A stretch of 64,000 bases of DNA from Elephas maximus indicus. Lineage: Eukaryota; Chordata; Mammalia; Proboscidea; Elephantidae. Made by a program: the position numbers and the translations under genes. This document shows positions 23,085-34,654 of the stretch, one piece after another. The notes beneath the pieces are model-generated. The model was not told the origin of the DNA, searched no databases, and worked only from the letters and a program-made list of their open reading frames with translations. Position 1 is the stretch's first letter, and every line of letters starts with the position of its first letter. Where the stretch lies: NCBI RefSeq assembly GCF_024166365.1, contig NC_064820.1:51251501-51315500 (forward strand), written 5' to 3'.

Positions 23085-24368
23085 TGTCCAGTTTCACATG
23101 CATATGATGCAATTGAAAATACCATGGCTTCGGTCAGGTGCACCTTAGTCTTCAAGGTGACATCTTCGTTCTTCAACACTTTAAAGAGGTCCTTTGCAGC
23201 AGATTTACCCAATGCAATGCATTGTTTGATTTCTTGACTGCTGCTTCCATGGCTGTTGATTGTGGATCCAAGTAAAATGAAATCCTTGATAACTTCAATC
23301 TTTTCTCCGTTTATCATGATGTTGCTCATTGGTCCAGTTGTGAGGATTTTTGCTTTCTTTATGTTCAGGTGTAATCCATACTGAAGGCTGTGGTCTTTGA
23401 TCTTCATTAGTAAGTGCTTCAAGTCTTCTTCACTTTCAGCAAGCAAGGTTGTGTCATCTGCATAACGCAAGTTGTTAATGAGTCTTCCTCCAATCCTGAT
23501 GCCCCGTTCTTCTTCATATAGTCCAGTTTCTCGGATTATTTGCTCAGCACACAGATTGAATAGGTATGGTGAGAGAATACAACCCTGACGCACACCTTTC
23601 CTGACTTTAAACCACCCAGTATCCCCTAGTTCTGTCTGAACAACCACCTCTTGATCTATGTAAAGATTCCTCATGAGCACAGTTAAGTGTTCTGAATTCC
23701 CATTCTTTGCAATGTTATCTATAATTTGTTATGATCCACAAGTCGAATGCCTTTGCATAGTCAATGAAACACAGGTAAACATCCTTCTGGTATTCTCTGC
23801 TTTCAGCCAGGATCCATCAGACATCAGCAATGATATCCCTGGTTCCACGTTCTCTTCTGAAACCAGCCCGAATTTCTGGGCGTTCCCTGTCTATACACTG
23901 TTGCAGCCGTTTTTGAATGATCTTCAGCAAAATTTTGCTTGTGTATGATATTAATGATATTATTCTATAATTTCCACATTCGGTTGGATCACCTTTCTTG
24001 GGAATAGGCATAAATATGGATCTTCTCCAGTCAGTTGGCCAGTTAGCTGTCTTCTATATTCCTTGGCATAGACGAGTAAGCACTTCCAGCACTGCATCCG
24101 TTTGTTGAAACATCTCATTTGATATTCCGTCAATTTCTGGAGCCTTGTTTTTCACCAATGCCTTCAGAGCAGCTTGGACTTCTTCCTTCAGTACCATCAG
24201 TTCCTGATCATATGCCACCTCTTGAAATGGTTGAACATTGACTAATTCTTTTTGGTATAATGACTCTGTGTATTCCTTCCATCTTCTTTTGATGCTTCCT
24301 GTGTCCTTTAATATTTTCACCACAGAATCCTTCATTATTGCAACTCGAGGCTTGAATTTTTTCTCCAA
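23081..24368 (-). pseudogene. RTE reverse transcriptase, broken
   Basis: Target-primed reverse transcriptase in three frames. 24368-24054 carries the linker and 'NKAPEIDGIS'; 24011-23817 carries 'PIPKKGDPTECGNYR' and 'AGFRRERGT'; 23680-23081 (199 codons) carries 'GVRQGCILSPYLFN' and the intact active-site YADD at 23453-23464. The motif A region (IDYAKAFD) lies between the second and third frames and is damaged. This is the longest surviving RT frame of the RTEs in the window apart from copies D and G. Confidence 0.88.
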
Positions 24369-24784
24369 GTCTTTCAGCTTGAGAAAAGCCGAGCATGTTC
24401 TTCCCTTTTAGTTTTCTACCTCCAGCTCTTTGCACATGTCATTATAATACCTTACTTTGTCTTCTCAAGCAGCCCTTTGAAATCCTCAGTTCAGTTCTTT
24501 TACTTCATCATTTCTTCCTTTTGCTTTAGCTGCTTGATGTTCGTGAGCAAGTTTTAGAGTCTCCTCTGTCATCCACCTTGGTCTTTTCTTTCTTTCCTGT
24601 CTTTTAATTGACCTCTTGCTTTCTTCATGGATGATATCTTTGATGTCATTCCACAACTTGTCTGATCTTTGGTCATTAGTGTTCAGTGCATCAAATCTAT
24701 TCTCGAGATGGTCTCTAAATTCAGGTGGGATATACTCAAGGTCATATTTTGGCTCTTGTGGACTTGCTATGATTTTCTTCAGTT

Positions 24785-25539
24785 TCAGCTTGAACTAGCA
24801 CATGAGCAATTGATGCTCTGTTTCACATTCAGCCCCTGGCCTTGATCTGACTGATGATATTGAGCTTTTCCATTGTCTCTTTCCACAGATGTAGTCAGTT
24901 TGATTCCGATGTGTTCCATCTGGTGAGGTCCATGTGTATCGTCGCCATTTATGTGGTGAAAGAAGGTATTTGCAATGAAGAAGTCGTTGGTCTTGCAAAA
25001 TTCTATCATTTGTTCTCCAGCATTGTTTCTATCACCAAGGCCATAGTTTCCAACTACTGATCCTTCTTCTTTGTTTCCAACTTTCGCATTGCAATCACCA
25101 GTAATTATCAATGCATCTTGATTGCATGTTCGATCAATTTCAGACTGCAGCAGCTGATAGAAACTTGTACTTCTTCATCTTTGGCCTTAGTGGTTGGTGC
25201 ATAAATTTGCATAATATTAGTATTAACTGGTCTTCCTTTTAGGCGTATGGATATCATCCTATCACTGACAGCATTGTACTTCAGGATAGATCTTGAAATG
25301 TTCTTTTTGACAATGAATGCAACACTATTCCACTTCAAGTTGTCATTCTCAACATAGTAGACTAAATGATTGTCTGATTCAAAATGGCCAATACCAGTCC
25401 ATTTCAGTTCACTAATGCCTAGGATATCAGTGTGTATGCATTCCATTTCATTTTTGATGATTTCCGATTTTCCTAGATTCATACTTTGTACATTCTTGGT
25501 TCTGATTATTAATTGATGTTTGCAGCTGTTTCTTCTCAT
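24785..25539 (-). pseudogene. RTE endonuclease domain, broken
   Basis: This encodes the apurinic-type endonuclease that nicks target DNA for LINE integration. The first frame (25539 down to 25108) has the start 'MRRN', the catalytic-Glu block 'DILGISELKWTG', 'SDRMISIRLKG' and 'QIYAPTT'. After a frame change the second frame (25111 down to 24785) has 'ITGDCNAKVG', corresponding to the GDFNA motif with Phe replaced by Cys, and 'QMEHIGIKLT'. The expected S-D-H block at the end appears altered. Split frames make it non-functional. Confidence 0.85.
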
Positions 25540-26161
25540 TTTGAGTCATGCCACATCAGCAATGTAGGTCCTGAAAGCTTTACTTCATCCACGTCATTAA
25601 GGTCAACTCTACTTTGAGGAGGCATCTCTTCTCCAGTCATCTTTTGAGTGCCTTCCAACCTAGGGGGCTCATCTTCCAGCACTATATCAGACAATGTCCC
25701 ACTGGTATTCATAAGGTTTTCACTGGCTAATGCTTTTCAGAAATAGACTGCCAGGTCCTTCTTCCTAGTCTGTCAGCTCAGCTGAAATCTGTCCTCCATG
25801 GGTATCTTAATACTGGTGGCATAGCTTCCAGCATCACAGCAACAGACAAACCCCCACAGTAGGATAAACTGACAGACACATGAAGGCACTTGCAGTAACT
25901 TTTTTAAAAAAATAATAACAACTCTCCAGGGTCCAGAGTTTTCTATGCTAATGGAATTTCAGTAACTAAGAGAGTAATGAGTATTTTTCTCCACTTTTGG
26001 GCTTAAAGGACTCATTTCCAATACTGTTTAGGATTATTATTTATGTGCAGTATTCCATTGTGTATCAGAAACAATCCTCTATGATGTTAAATTTCTATGA
26101 TATCATCCCTACTTGCCTTAATGTGTGGTAATTTTTCCAGACCCAGTGATACTACTGCACG

Positions 26162-26345
26162 CTGCCTGGGTGGTACAAACAGTTAAGCTCTCAGCTACTA
26201 AAGGAAAGGTTGATGGCTCAAGTCCACCCAGAAATGCCTGGGAAGAATGGCCTGGCAATCTATTTCTGAAAGTTCACAGCCACTGAAAATTCTATGGAGT
26301 AAAATTCTGCTCTCATGCACATGAGTTTTTTTTTTGGTTTTGCTA
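26162..26345 (+). mobile_element. AfroSINE-type SINE (long body), 3'-truncated
   Basis: 'gcctgggtggtacaaacag' head, 'ggaagaatggcctggcaatc' and 'cagccactgaaaattctatgg' body. The usual 'atgagtcggaatc' tail is replaced by 'catgagttttttttttgg'. Confidence 0.8.
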
Positions 26346-27121
26346 TTGATTTTTGGAGATAAAATGAATCACTTTTAGCAACGAAGCAACTCAAATGAAT
26401 TGATGTAAATCCTGGCTTCAGCATCAATAGACTGTGGACAAAAGGTTCAACAGTGTGAAAATTTCTGATCAATATATAAAAAAAGTTTTTATTTACCCTA
26501 TTAAGAATGTAAAAAAATGACATATGAAAGTAAAAACATACTGCAAAGGATTTGGTACCTTTGTTTGGAGATTTGGGGTCATGGTTTCATAGGACATTCC
26601 AATTAAGCAGCCTAATACTGTGTTTAGTGCTTCTGTTCTACCTTCTAGTTCTACTGTGTAGTTCCTAGGGCCTTAAAAGCTTCCAAGCAGCCATCCAAGG
26701 CACAATAATTGGTCTCTATTTTCCTGGAGCAGCAGAGGAAACAGGAGAGTCAGAAATAGGAAGAGGATACGTGGCTAACTGCCTTTATGAACACCTACCT
26801 CCTTCGTAATGGGACCAGAAGAAATGAATGGTGCCCAGCTACCATTACTGAACATTTTGATCAAAGATTGAATAGATGAATCTTGATTATAAGGGAGAAA
26901 AGGTAGAACAAAGTTTCAAATTATCACAGAATCCATATTTTCTGTAGCCATTTAGGTTGGATGAACTCTTGAAACCCTAAAGATTGCCCTGAGATAATCT
27001 TTAAAACTTAAACCAAAGATATCCCCTGAAGTCTTCTTAAAATCATAGTTTAGCTTAATTAGTGAAGAACAACTACCTTGAGCATTATTGTCTTTTAAGA
27101 ACTATTTATATGGGACTAAAT
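26346..27121. other. No feature recognised
   Basis: About 780 AT-rich bases, nothing recognised. Confidence 0.5.
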
Positions 27122-27487
27122 TTACCACAGCAACTCAACGGATTCAATAGGAACTTTAGGGGGCAGTGAGTTTATGTTAATGGGGGAGAAACAACTCAGA
27201 AAAGGAGGGAAAGAATGGTTGCACAACTTGAGGAATGTAATCAATATCATTGAATTGTACATGTAGAAACTGTTGAATTGGTGCATGTTTTGAAGTGTAT
27301 TTCTCAACAACAGTAAAAATAAAATAAAAAGGAAAACTCTATGGAAACAACTTGGAAAGGGAATGTGAGAATGGTTGTACAACTTGAAGAATGTAATCAA
27401 TGTCACTGAACTGTAATGTGGAAACTGTTGAATTGGTATGTGTTCTTCTGCGTACATTCTCAACAAAAACAACAAAAATAAAAAAGA
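27122..27487 (+). repeat. Two tandem L1-like 3' tails
   Basis: Two similar units, about 27191-27330 and 27346-27487, each contain 'acaacttgaggaatgtaatcaat'-type sequence, 'gaaactgttgaattgg' and a CAA/AAATAAA-rich end. They look like two copies of one LINE 3' end in direct repeat, about 140 bases each. The family is inferred. Confidence 0.55.
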
Positions 27488-27870
27488 TTACTATGAAAAA
27501 GAAAATCACATTAAATGTAAATGATCTAAGACCCCACTTAAAGGGCAAGGATAATCACATTTGATAAAGGAAAGCAACCCTCAACTTATCCTCCATATAA
27601 GAAACTCACTTTAGATATAGATATGGAATGATTAAAAGTATCTCAGTAAAGTTGTTTTAAAGGAAAAGTAAAAAAATGAAAAACATTATACCATTCAAAC
27701 ACTAATCAAAAGAAAGCCTGACAATTAAAACGTTATAAACTTAGATTGTCGTGATAGTTGTACAACTCTGTGACTATACTAAAAACTACTGAATTGCATG
27801 TTTTAAATGGATGAATTGTATGGCATGTGAAATAATATCTCAATAAATCTGTTTAAAAATAATAAAAACA
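27488..27870 (+). mobile_element. Old L1 fragment, internally deleted
   Basis: 27530-27720 resembles the L1 ORF2 endonuclease region (the reading includes 'ETHFRYRYGMIK'). It is joined directly to an L1M-type 3' end, 27745-27860 ('acaactctgtgactatactaaaaac... ggatgaattgtatggcatgtg... atctcaataaa'). Confidence 0.6.
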
Positions 27871-28653
27871 AAAGTCATAAAATTTTTCTTTAAAGTATAC
27901 ATATCAACCCATATTAATAGTCTCTCTTCCATGATATTTGTACATTTTAGCAGCAAACATCGTGTGTCAGCATAGCATAAGTTTCTCAATTCCATCTTTG
28001 TATTTCTTCATTTCATTGCAAGGTACTTCTTCCCAGTCTTAGTCTGAAAGCTCAGCTGAAACCAGTCCACCATGGGCAACCCTGCTGGTATTTGAAATAC
28101 CAGTGGCATAGCTTCCATCATCACAGCAACATGCAAGCCACCACAGTATGACAAACTTGCAGAAGAGTGATATAGTGCCAGAAGATGAGCCTTTCAGGTT
28201 GGAGGCACTCAAAATATGACTGTTGATGAGTTGTCTCCTCAAAGTAGGGTCAACCTTAATGATATGGATGGGATAAAGCTTTTGCAATCTTTATTTCCTG
28301 AGGTTACACAACTCAAAATGAGAAGAAACAGCTACAAATATCCATTAATATTTAGAATGTGTAATGAACAAAGTATGTGTCTAGGAAAATTGGAAGCTGT
28401 AAAAACTTAAATGGAATGCTTGAAGATCAATATCCGGAGCATTAGTGAGCCGAAACGGTCTGGTATTGTGTTTTTAATTGGAAAATCATATAACCTATAT
28501 GCCTAGAATGACAAATTGAAGAGGAACTGTGTTATAATGAAATGTGCAAAGAACTGGGTTTAGAAAACCCAAAGGGAAGAGCACATGTGGCATTTCTCAA
28601 GCTGAAAGAATTGAAGAAAAAGTTCAAGCATAGAGTTGCAATTTTGAAGGATG

Positions 28654-28791
28654 GAAACCCCGGTGGGGTAGTAGTTAAGTGCTATGGCTACTAACCAAAA
28701 TGTTGGCAGTTTGAATCTATTAGGTGCTCCTTGGAAATCCTATGGGACAATTCTACTCTGTCCTATACGAATTGACTCTATGGCAATGGGT
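28654..28791 (+). mobile_element. AfroSINE-type SINE nested in RTE copy F
   Basis: 'gaaaccccggtggggtagtag' head, 'tgctccttggaaatcctatggg' body. The tail lacks the 'agggtcactatgagtcgg' block, so 'gtcctata' joins 'cgaattgactc'. The RTE resumes with 'gagcaaaatattgaatgatgc'. Confidence 0.88.
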
Positions 28792-29309
28792 TATGAGCAA
28801 AATATTGAATGATGCAGGAAGCATCAAAAGAAGACAGAAGGAATACACAGAGTCAGAGCATCAAAAAGAATTGGCTGACATTCATCCATTTCAGGAATTA
28901 GTATATAATCAAGAACCAATGGGACTGAAAGAAGAAGTCAAAGTTATGCTGAAGGCATGGGCAAAAAACAAGGCTTCAAGAATTGATAGATTACCAGTTG
29001 AGATGTTTCAGCAAATAGATACAACACTGGAAGCACTCGCTCATCTATACTGAGAGAGTTGGAGGACAGCTACAGGGCCAACCAACACGAAGAGGTATAT
29101 ATTTGCGCCCATTCCAAAGAAACATGATCCAACAGAATGCTGTAATTATCAAACAATATCATTAATATCACACGCAAATAGAATTTTACTGAAGACAATT
29201 CAAAAATGATTGCAGCAGTACTTAAGAGGAAACTGCCACTAATTGAAGCCAAATCCAGAGGAAGGTGTAGAATGAGGAATATCATTGCTGATGTCAGATG
29301 GATCAAGGT

Positions 29310-29827
29310 TGTTTTAGTCATCTAGTGCTGCTGTAACACAAATACCACAAATGGATAGCTTTAACAAACAGGAATTTATTATCTTACAGTCTAGGAGGCT
29401 AAAAGTCCAAATTCAGAGTGTCAGCTCTAAGGGAAGTCTTTCTTCCTCTGTTGGTTCTGGAGGAAGGTCCTTGTCATCAGTCTTAGTCTAGGAGCTTCTT
29501 CATGCAGAAATCTCAGGTCCAAAGGACAAGCTTTGCTCCTGACGTTGCTTTCTTGGTGGTATGAGGTCCCCCTGTCTCTCCGCTCGTTTCTCTCTTTCAT
29601 ATCTCAAAAGAGATTGACTTAAAACAAAATTTAATCTTGTAAATTGAGTCCTGCCTCATTTATATGACTGCTGCTAATCCCACCTCATTGACATCACAGA
29701 GGTAGGATTTACAACACACAGGAAAATCACATCAGATGACAAAATGGTGGACAATCACATAATTCCTGGGATCACGGCCTAGCCAAATTGATACACATTT
29801 TTGGGGAACCCAATTCAACCCATAACA
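29310..29827 (-). mobile_element. Solo LTR nested in RTE copy F (ERVL-MaLR-like)
   Basis: Minus-strand LTR with TG...CA ends on the plus strand ('tgttttagtcatc' to 'cccataaca'). The RTE reads 'gtcagatggatc' before it and 'tggctgaaagcag' after it, and these are adjacent in the other RTE copies. It is the same family as the plus-strand LTR at 34655-35136: 'agtgctgctgtaacacaaataccaca' here corresponds to the reverse complement of that copy's end. Class assignment is inferred. Confidence 0.78.
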
Positions 29828-30944
29828 ATGGCTGAAAGCAGAGAATACCAGAAAGATGTTTACTTGTGTTTTATTGACTATGCAAAGGCATTCGACTGTG
29901 TGGATAATAACAAATTATGGATAACAAATTCCAGAACACTTAATTGTGCTCATGTGGAAACTGTACATAGACCAAGAGGCAGTTGTTCGAACAGAGCAAG
30001 GGGATAATGCATGGTTTAAAATCAAGGAAAGCGTGCATCAGGGTTGTATCATTTCACCATACTTATTCTATCTCTGTGCTAAGCAAATAATCCAGGAAGC
30101 TGGACTATATAAAGAAGAATGTGGTTTCAGTTTTGGAGGAAGACTCATTAACCACCTGCAATACGTAGATGACACGACCTTGCTTGCTGAAAGTGAAGAG
30201 GACTTGAAGCACTTACTGATGAAGATCAAAGACTATAGCCTTCAGTAAGCATTATACCTCAACATAATGGAAAAAAAATATCCTCACAACTGGATCAATA
30301 AGCAACATCATGATAAATGGAGAAAAGATTGAAGTTGTCACAGATTTCATTTTACTTGAATCCAAAATCAATGCTCATAGAAGCAGCAGTGAAGAAATCA
30401 AATGGTGTATTGCATTGGGCAAATCTGCTGCAAAAAGCCTCTTTGAAGTATTCAAAGATGTTGCTTTTAGAACTAAGGTACACCTGACCCAAACCATGGT
30501 ATTTTCAATCACTTCATATGCATGCAAAAGCTAGACAACGATTAAGGAAGATAGAAGAAGAATTAATTCATTTGAATTATGGTGTTGGCAAAGAATATTA
30601 AATTTTTATACCATGGACTGCCAGGAGAACAAACAAATTTGTCTTTGAAGAAGTACAGCCAAAATGCTCTTTAGGAACAAGGATGGTGAGACCTTGTCTC
30701 ACTTACTTTGGACATGTTAGCACGATGGACCAGTCCCTGGAGAAGGACATCATGCTTGGTAAAGCAGGTCAGCTAAAAAGAGGAAGATCCTCAGTGAGAT
30801 GGATTGACACAGTGGCCACAACAATGGGCTCAAACATAGCAAGGATTGTGAGGATGGCACGGGATCAGACAGTGTTTCCCTCTGTTGTACATAGGGTCGC
30901 TATGAGTCGGAACTGACTCCACGGTGCCTGACAACAATGAGACT

Positions 30945-31262
30945 TATATTTTCACCATTTATATTGGAGACCTGGATTCAATTTCCAGCCAACACACTTC
31001 CTGCACAGCCACCGCCCATCCGTCAGTGGTGAATTGAGTGTTGCCATGATGCTGAACAAGTTCAGCAGAGCTTCCAGGCTAAAATAGACTGGAAGAAGGT
31101 CCTGGTGATCTATTTTTGAATATCAGGCCTTGAAATTCCTATGTATCACTATGGTCCAATCTGCCTCTGGTCATGAAGATGGTACAGGACCGGGCAGTGC
31201 TTCCTTTTTTTGTGCATGAGTTTGCCATGATTCAGGGGGCCGCTCAAGGACAGCTAACAAGA
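30945..31262 (+). mobile_element. tRNA-Gly-headed RTE-bodied SINE, 5'-truncated
   Basis: Same family as the SINE at 2766-4416. It starts inside the tRNA head and keeps 'ggagacctggattcaattt', then 'cacagccaccgcccatccgtcagtgg', 'gttgccatgatgctgaacaag', 'agactggaagaaggtcctgg' and the RTE-like 3' tail ending 'cagctaaca'. It directly abuts the 3' end of RTE copy F. Confidence 0.8.
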
Positions 31263-33147
31263 TACATTGATTTGATCCAGAAAAGAAACCACATGTGGAA
31301 GAGCAGTGCAGTTGAAGTTACTTACAACTTCAAGATAATCCACTGTTATTTCCTGTACCAGCCAAACAGGTGAGCTTAATGGAATCACCAACCCTTAATC
31401 TTTTAAGTCTTTGATAGCAGGATCAATCTTTATTATTTTCTCTTGGATGCAGTATTACTTTTGTTTTACTCTATTGGTATAGGGTGGGGAGGTTTTAGGG
31501 TTTCCTATCATAATAATCCTTACCCTATGAGTAAATGTGGGAATTCTGCCAGTTCTTAGAATAGTCTATTTGAAAATTGGTGAATAAAACATTGGTTAGT
31601 TTTGGAGTTCCACTGAACCTAATGTGAGAGGAATATAGATGGAATTCCTATTTATCTCATGACCCCCTTAAGTCCCTTTAGAGGTGGATACAGTGACATT
31701 CTTTAGCTTGGAGCTAGTGTTAAAAAATTCTGGAAGTTATACAGATAGTTTCCTCCTCCAAACACAGTTATTCTGAAAAATAAACACAGATCCCTTCGGC
31801 TATGAATTAGAAAGGAGAGCATATACTTTTGATACTAGTACAGAGTTCAAACTCATGATATATATCTTTCCCTTGGTTCAAGGATCTCTGGATCTTTGAA
31901 CTGACACAGGTCTATCAATTGGATGAAGCGGCATTATAACTTAGGGGACTCAAATAAAGAGACTCCACTTTCTAGGACTAGGGTTTATTCCATTCTATTT
32001 TAGCATCAGGAACTTCATGATAAACATGCTACCACCAAATGTTTTTAAGGATCATACTATTCTGATTCCTTTGGTGGCCTTGCTGCTTGCTACAGTAACT
32101 ATCATCCCATTATTCTGGCAGTTACGTGCCATTCCTTACGTCCTGCTACCCTGTGATCCTAGTATCACACTGAAATCAGAGAGCTAGCTTTATCTGCAGT
32201 ATCTTGCACCAGCGTTGAATCCCTCCAGAGTGTAGCTCAATGCTGTACTTTTGGGTTATTTTGGGGCTTCGGTCATTGGTTTGAAAAATACTTCTCAAAT
32301 CCTTGGATAAATGAATTTATACTGGGTCTCCTAGAGAGCACGGCTAGGGAGTATTTGAGTATGTCAAATGTGTCCAGTTCCCTCCAACATTTATTAATCA
32401 ATGAGCTTTTTGATTCTTCCTTCTTTCTACGTTATACAAAAAAAAAATTGAGTTCAGAGTAGAGTTAATCAAACTACAAAAAAAAAAAAAAAAAGAACCA
32501 CACTCAACTGCTCAAGCTAGCACAGTAAATTGAGGACCAACTTGGTAATTGAATCCATATTGATTACTTCAACCTATTCTGAAATTATTCCCTTCCTCAA
32601 TATATTTTTTCTCATTGGTCTAGCAATTTCAGATTCCAATCTTACACATATTCTCCACAGTTATACCCATGTATTTTATCAAAATCTTATAAGCTTTTGT
32701 CCCCCAGGATTTCTTTTGTGGTTGCCTTCCCCAAACATTCTTGACTCTGATTCTGGTTAGAGGTCTGGAGGCAGTGTCAAGTGACATGAAGATCTTGTAT
32801 GATTCCTCTAGCAAGGGAAGTCAGTCAGTGTCTTTCAGTAAGACCTATTATAATGGATGGAGACGACCAGTTTTACTATCAGTAGGAGTCTGTTATCTTC
32901 CTATATATTTTTTCCCAGGTCAAAGACTTGGTGAATTCAACTGATGTGATAATGTAGCAATCTACATAATCAACTTTTGTGTATGGTTCTGGCAGTTGCA
33001 GTCCTGAGGATACTAGACAGAAGACGTCTTTAAGCATGGAAGAAAAACCCTGGTATTTGAACTTAAACCAAAATCTTAAGACTCTTGTCAGTCATTTTCA
33101 TTGCTTTAAGTTAAACATGCAATTAGAAGCAATGCTCTTCCTCATTA
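31263..33147. other. Unassigned, possibly old ERV or LTR-derived sequence
   Basis: About 1.9 kb with no family I can name. The base composition and the lack of open frames fit an old, decayed insertion, but this is a guess. A-runs occur at 32439-32447 and 32479-32494. Overlapping short frames at 32530-32814 show no motif. Confidence 0.35.
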
Positions 33148-33353
33148 AGGTCCCTGGGTGGTGCAAACAGTTTATGCTCGTTTGCTAACCTAAAGGTTGG
33201 CAGTTCAAAACCACTCAGCAGCACCATGGAGGAAAAACCTGGCGATCTGCTTCAGTAATGATTACATTCAAGAAAACCCTATGGAGCTCAGTTCTACTGT
33301 GTAATACATGGGTTCACCATGAGTTGGAATCAACTCGAAAGCAACAAGTTTGC
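33148..33353 (+). mobile_element. AfroSINE-type SINE (long body)
   Basis: 'gtccctgggtggtgcaaacag' head, 'ggaggaaaaacctggcgatctgc' body, 'ccatgagttggaatcaactcg' tail. Confidence 0.87.
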
Positions 33354-33571
33354 TTTCCTTTTTTAAAAATCTCCCTTGTAGGCCTTGCTTTCCGCATAGC
33401 CATCATACACTTCTGTGGCAGCATTCACTTTGTCCCCAAAATGTTTGCCTTGTCTGAAGTCATTCATAGAAGCCAGGGTTCTTAAGTTATTCATAGTAGT
33501 CATGATTGTAAGAAACATACAAACTCTAGATAATTTAAGCAGTATATGAGTTAAATAAATGATATATATTA

Positions 33572-33960
33572 ACTGTATTAGTCAGGATGTGCCATGGCAG
33601 GTTACGTTACATTAAAAAAAAAAAAAAACAAAAACTCACTGAAGTTTACTTGCTTATACAGAAGAAAATGGTTTGTTCCTTGCCCATGCTACATGTTTAT
33701 TGTGGGCTGACCAAGGGGCTCATCTGTTCATTGCAGCTATATAGGGAGCTAGACTGATAGAGTTTCCATCTTGACCTGTGCTTTCAAAATCACTGCAGTG
33801 GGAAGAGAATAAGGAAAATTGAACACCAGCTTGAAAATTCCTGCCATATTACTTTTGGTGAAATTTCTTTGAGGTCAAATTACTTCTGGTCAAATTTCTA
33901 AGAGGAAGTGGGAAAGAGCAATCCTACCACATGCTCAGAAGGAAGGGGCAGAAATATTTG
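33572..33960 (-). repeat. Old mammalian LTR-like repeat
   Basis: 'gtattagtcaggatgtgccatggcagg', an A-run, 'ccttgcccatgctacatg' and 'ccacatgctcagaaggaaggggcagaaatatttgtg' occur in the order of a widespread old mammalian LTR-like repeat. Family name and orientation are uncertain. Confidence 0.4.
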
Positions 33961-34107
33961 TGAACATCTCTATTCTCCACCATGGAGGCTCATAGAATCT
34001 TCAACAGAGCAGGAGAATCTGACTTATATGCCAAGCATTCAGAAGCAAAGTTTAAATAGCCATTACAAAACTCCTTTGATGACATCATCAACACCTCTTT
34101 GCTCAGG

Positions 34108-34380
34108 GTTATTGTCGTTAGGTGCCATTGAGTCGGTTCCGACTCATAGTGACCCTATGTACAGCAGAACGAAACACTGCCTGGACCTGTGCCATCCTCA
34201 CAATCATTGTTATGCTTGAGCCCATTGTTGCAGACACTGTGTCAATCCATCTCATTGAGGGCCTTTCTCTTTTTCGCTGACCCTCTACTTTACCAAGCAT
34301 GATGTCCTTCCCCAGAAACTGATCCCTCCTGATAACAAGTCCACAGTAATCCATTCTCACTTCTAAGGAATATTCTGGCT
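34108..34380 (-). mobile_element. RTE LINE fragment (copy H), 3' end, minus strand
   Basis: Reverse complement of the RTE 3' end ('gttaggtgccattgagtcgg' on the plus strand) through the 'KDIMLGKVEGQRKR' coding block. 5'-truncated to about 270 bases; the 80-codon frame 34118-34360 is this piece. Confidence 0.88.
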
Positions 34381-34654
34381 ATCTACTGCTATATACTAAT
34401 ATTTTTATGTACTTTCAAACTCTCTTCAGTCCATAACCTCACTCAGAAAAAAAAAAAATACACTCAGAAAAAAAAATACACACACAAAAATTCACTGACT
34501 TATGAGAATCCATTCATATTTCAATGAAAACTTTGTCTTAATCCATATATTATTTGTATACAATATTATATGTCCTATAGTTCTGTCATAGTTTAGCAGG
34601 GATTATAAAAAGAAAGGAAGTGCTTTAAGGCACTCAGAGTAGTGTATGAGAGGG

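Larger units (their letters stand above)
22683..25887 (-). mobile_element. Full-length RTE/BovB-clade LINE (copy E)
   Basis: About 3.2 kb, the usual length of an RTE. In element order it holds a 5' untranslated region (25540-25887), apurinic-type endonuclease (24785-25539), linker (about 24370-24785), reverse transcriptase (23081-24368), C-terminal region (22695-23084) and the 'aacaacaacaac' 3' end. A possible short TSD is acttgtag at 22675-22682 and acttgcag at 25888-25895 (one mismatch). The reading frame changes at least five times, so it cannot encode a working protein. It is the only copy here with both ends and serves as the internal reference for the others. Confidence 0.9.
28019..30940 (+). 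mobile_element. Near-full-length RTE LINE (copy F) with 5' inversion and two nested insertions
   Basis: 28019-28163 matches the first part of the RTE 5' untranslated region in minus orientation. From 28164 the element runs in plus orientation from just downstream (gatatagtgccagaagatgagcc) to the 3' end at about 30940. About 60 bases at the junction are missing relative to copy E. A SINE (28654-28791) and an LTR (29310-29827) interrupt it. The endonuclease part is heavily deleted. The RT survives as 28724-29053 and 29946-30248; the active-site motif reads YVDD instead of YADD. I could not find a TSD. Confidence 0.85.

Noticed and set aside
23081-23680. Possible host gene encoding a reverse transcriptase-like protein
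   Set aside because: It is one frame of a full-length RTE with several frameshifts, and the same protein recurs in many copies in the window.
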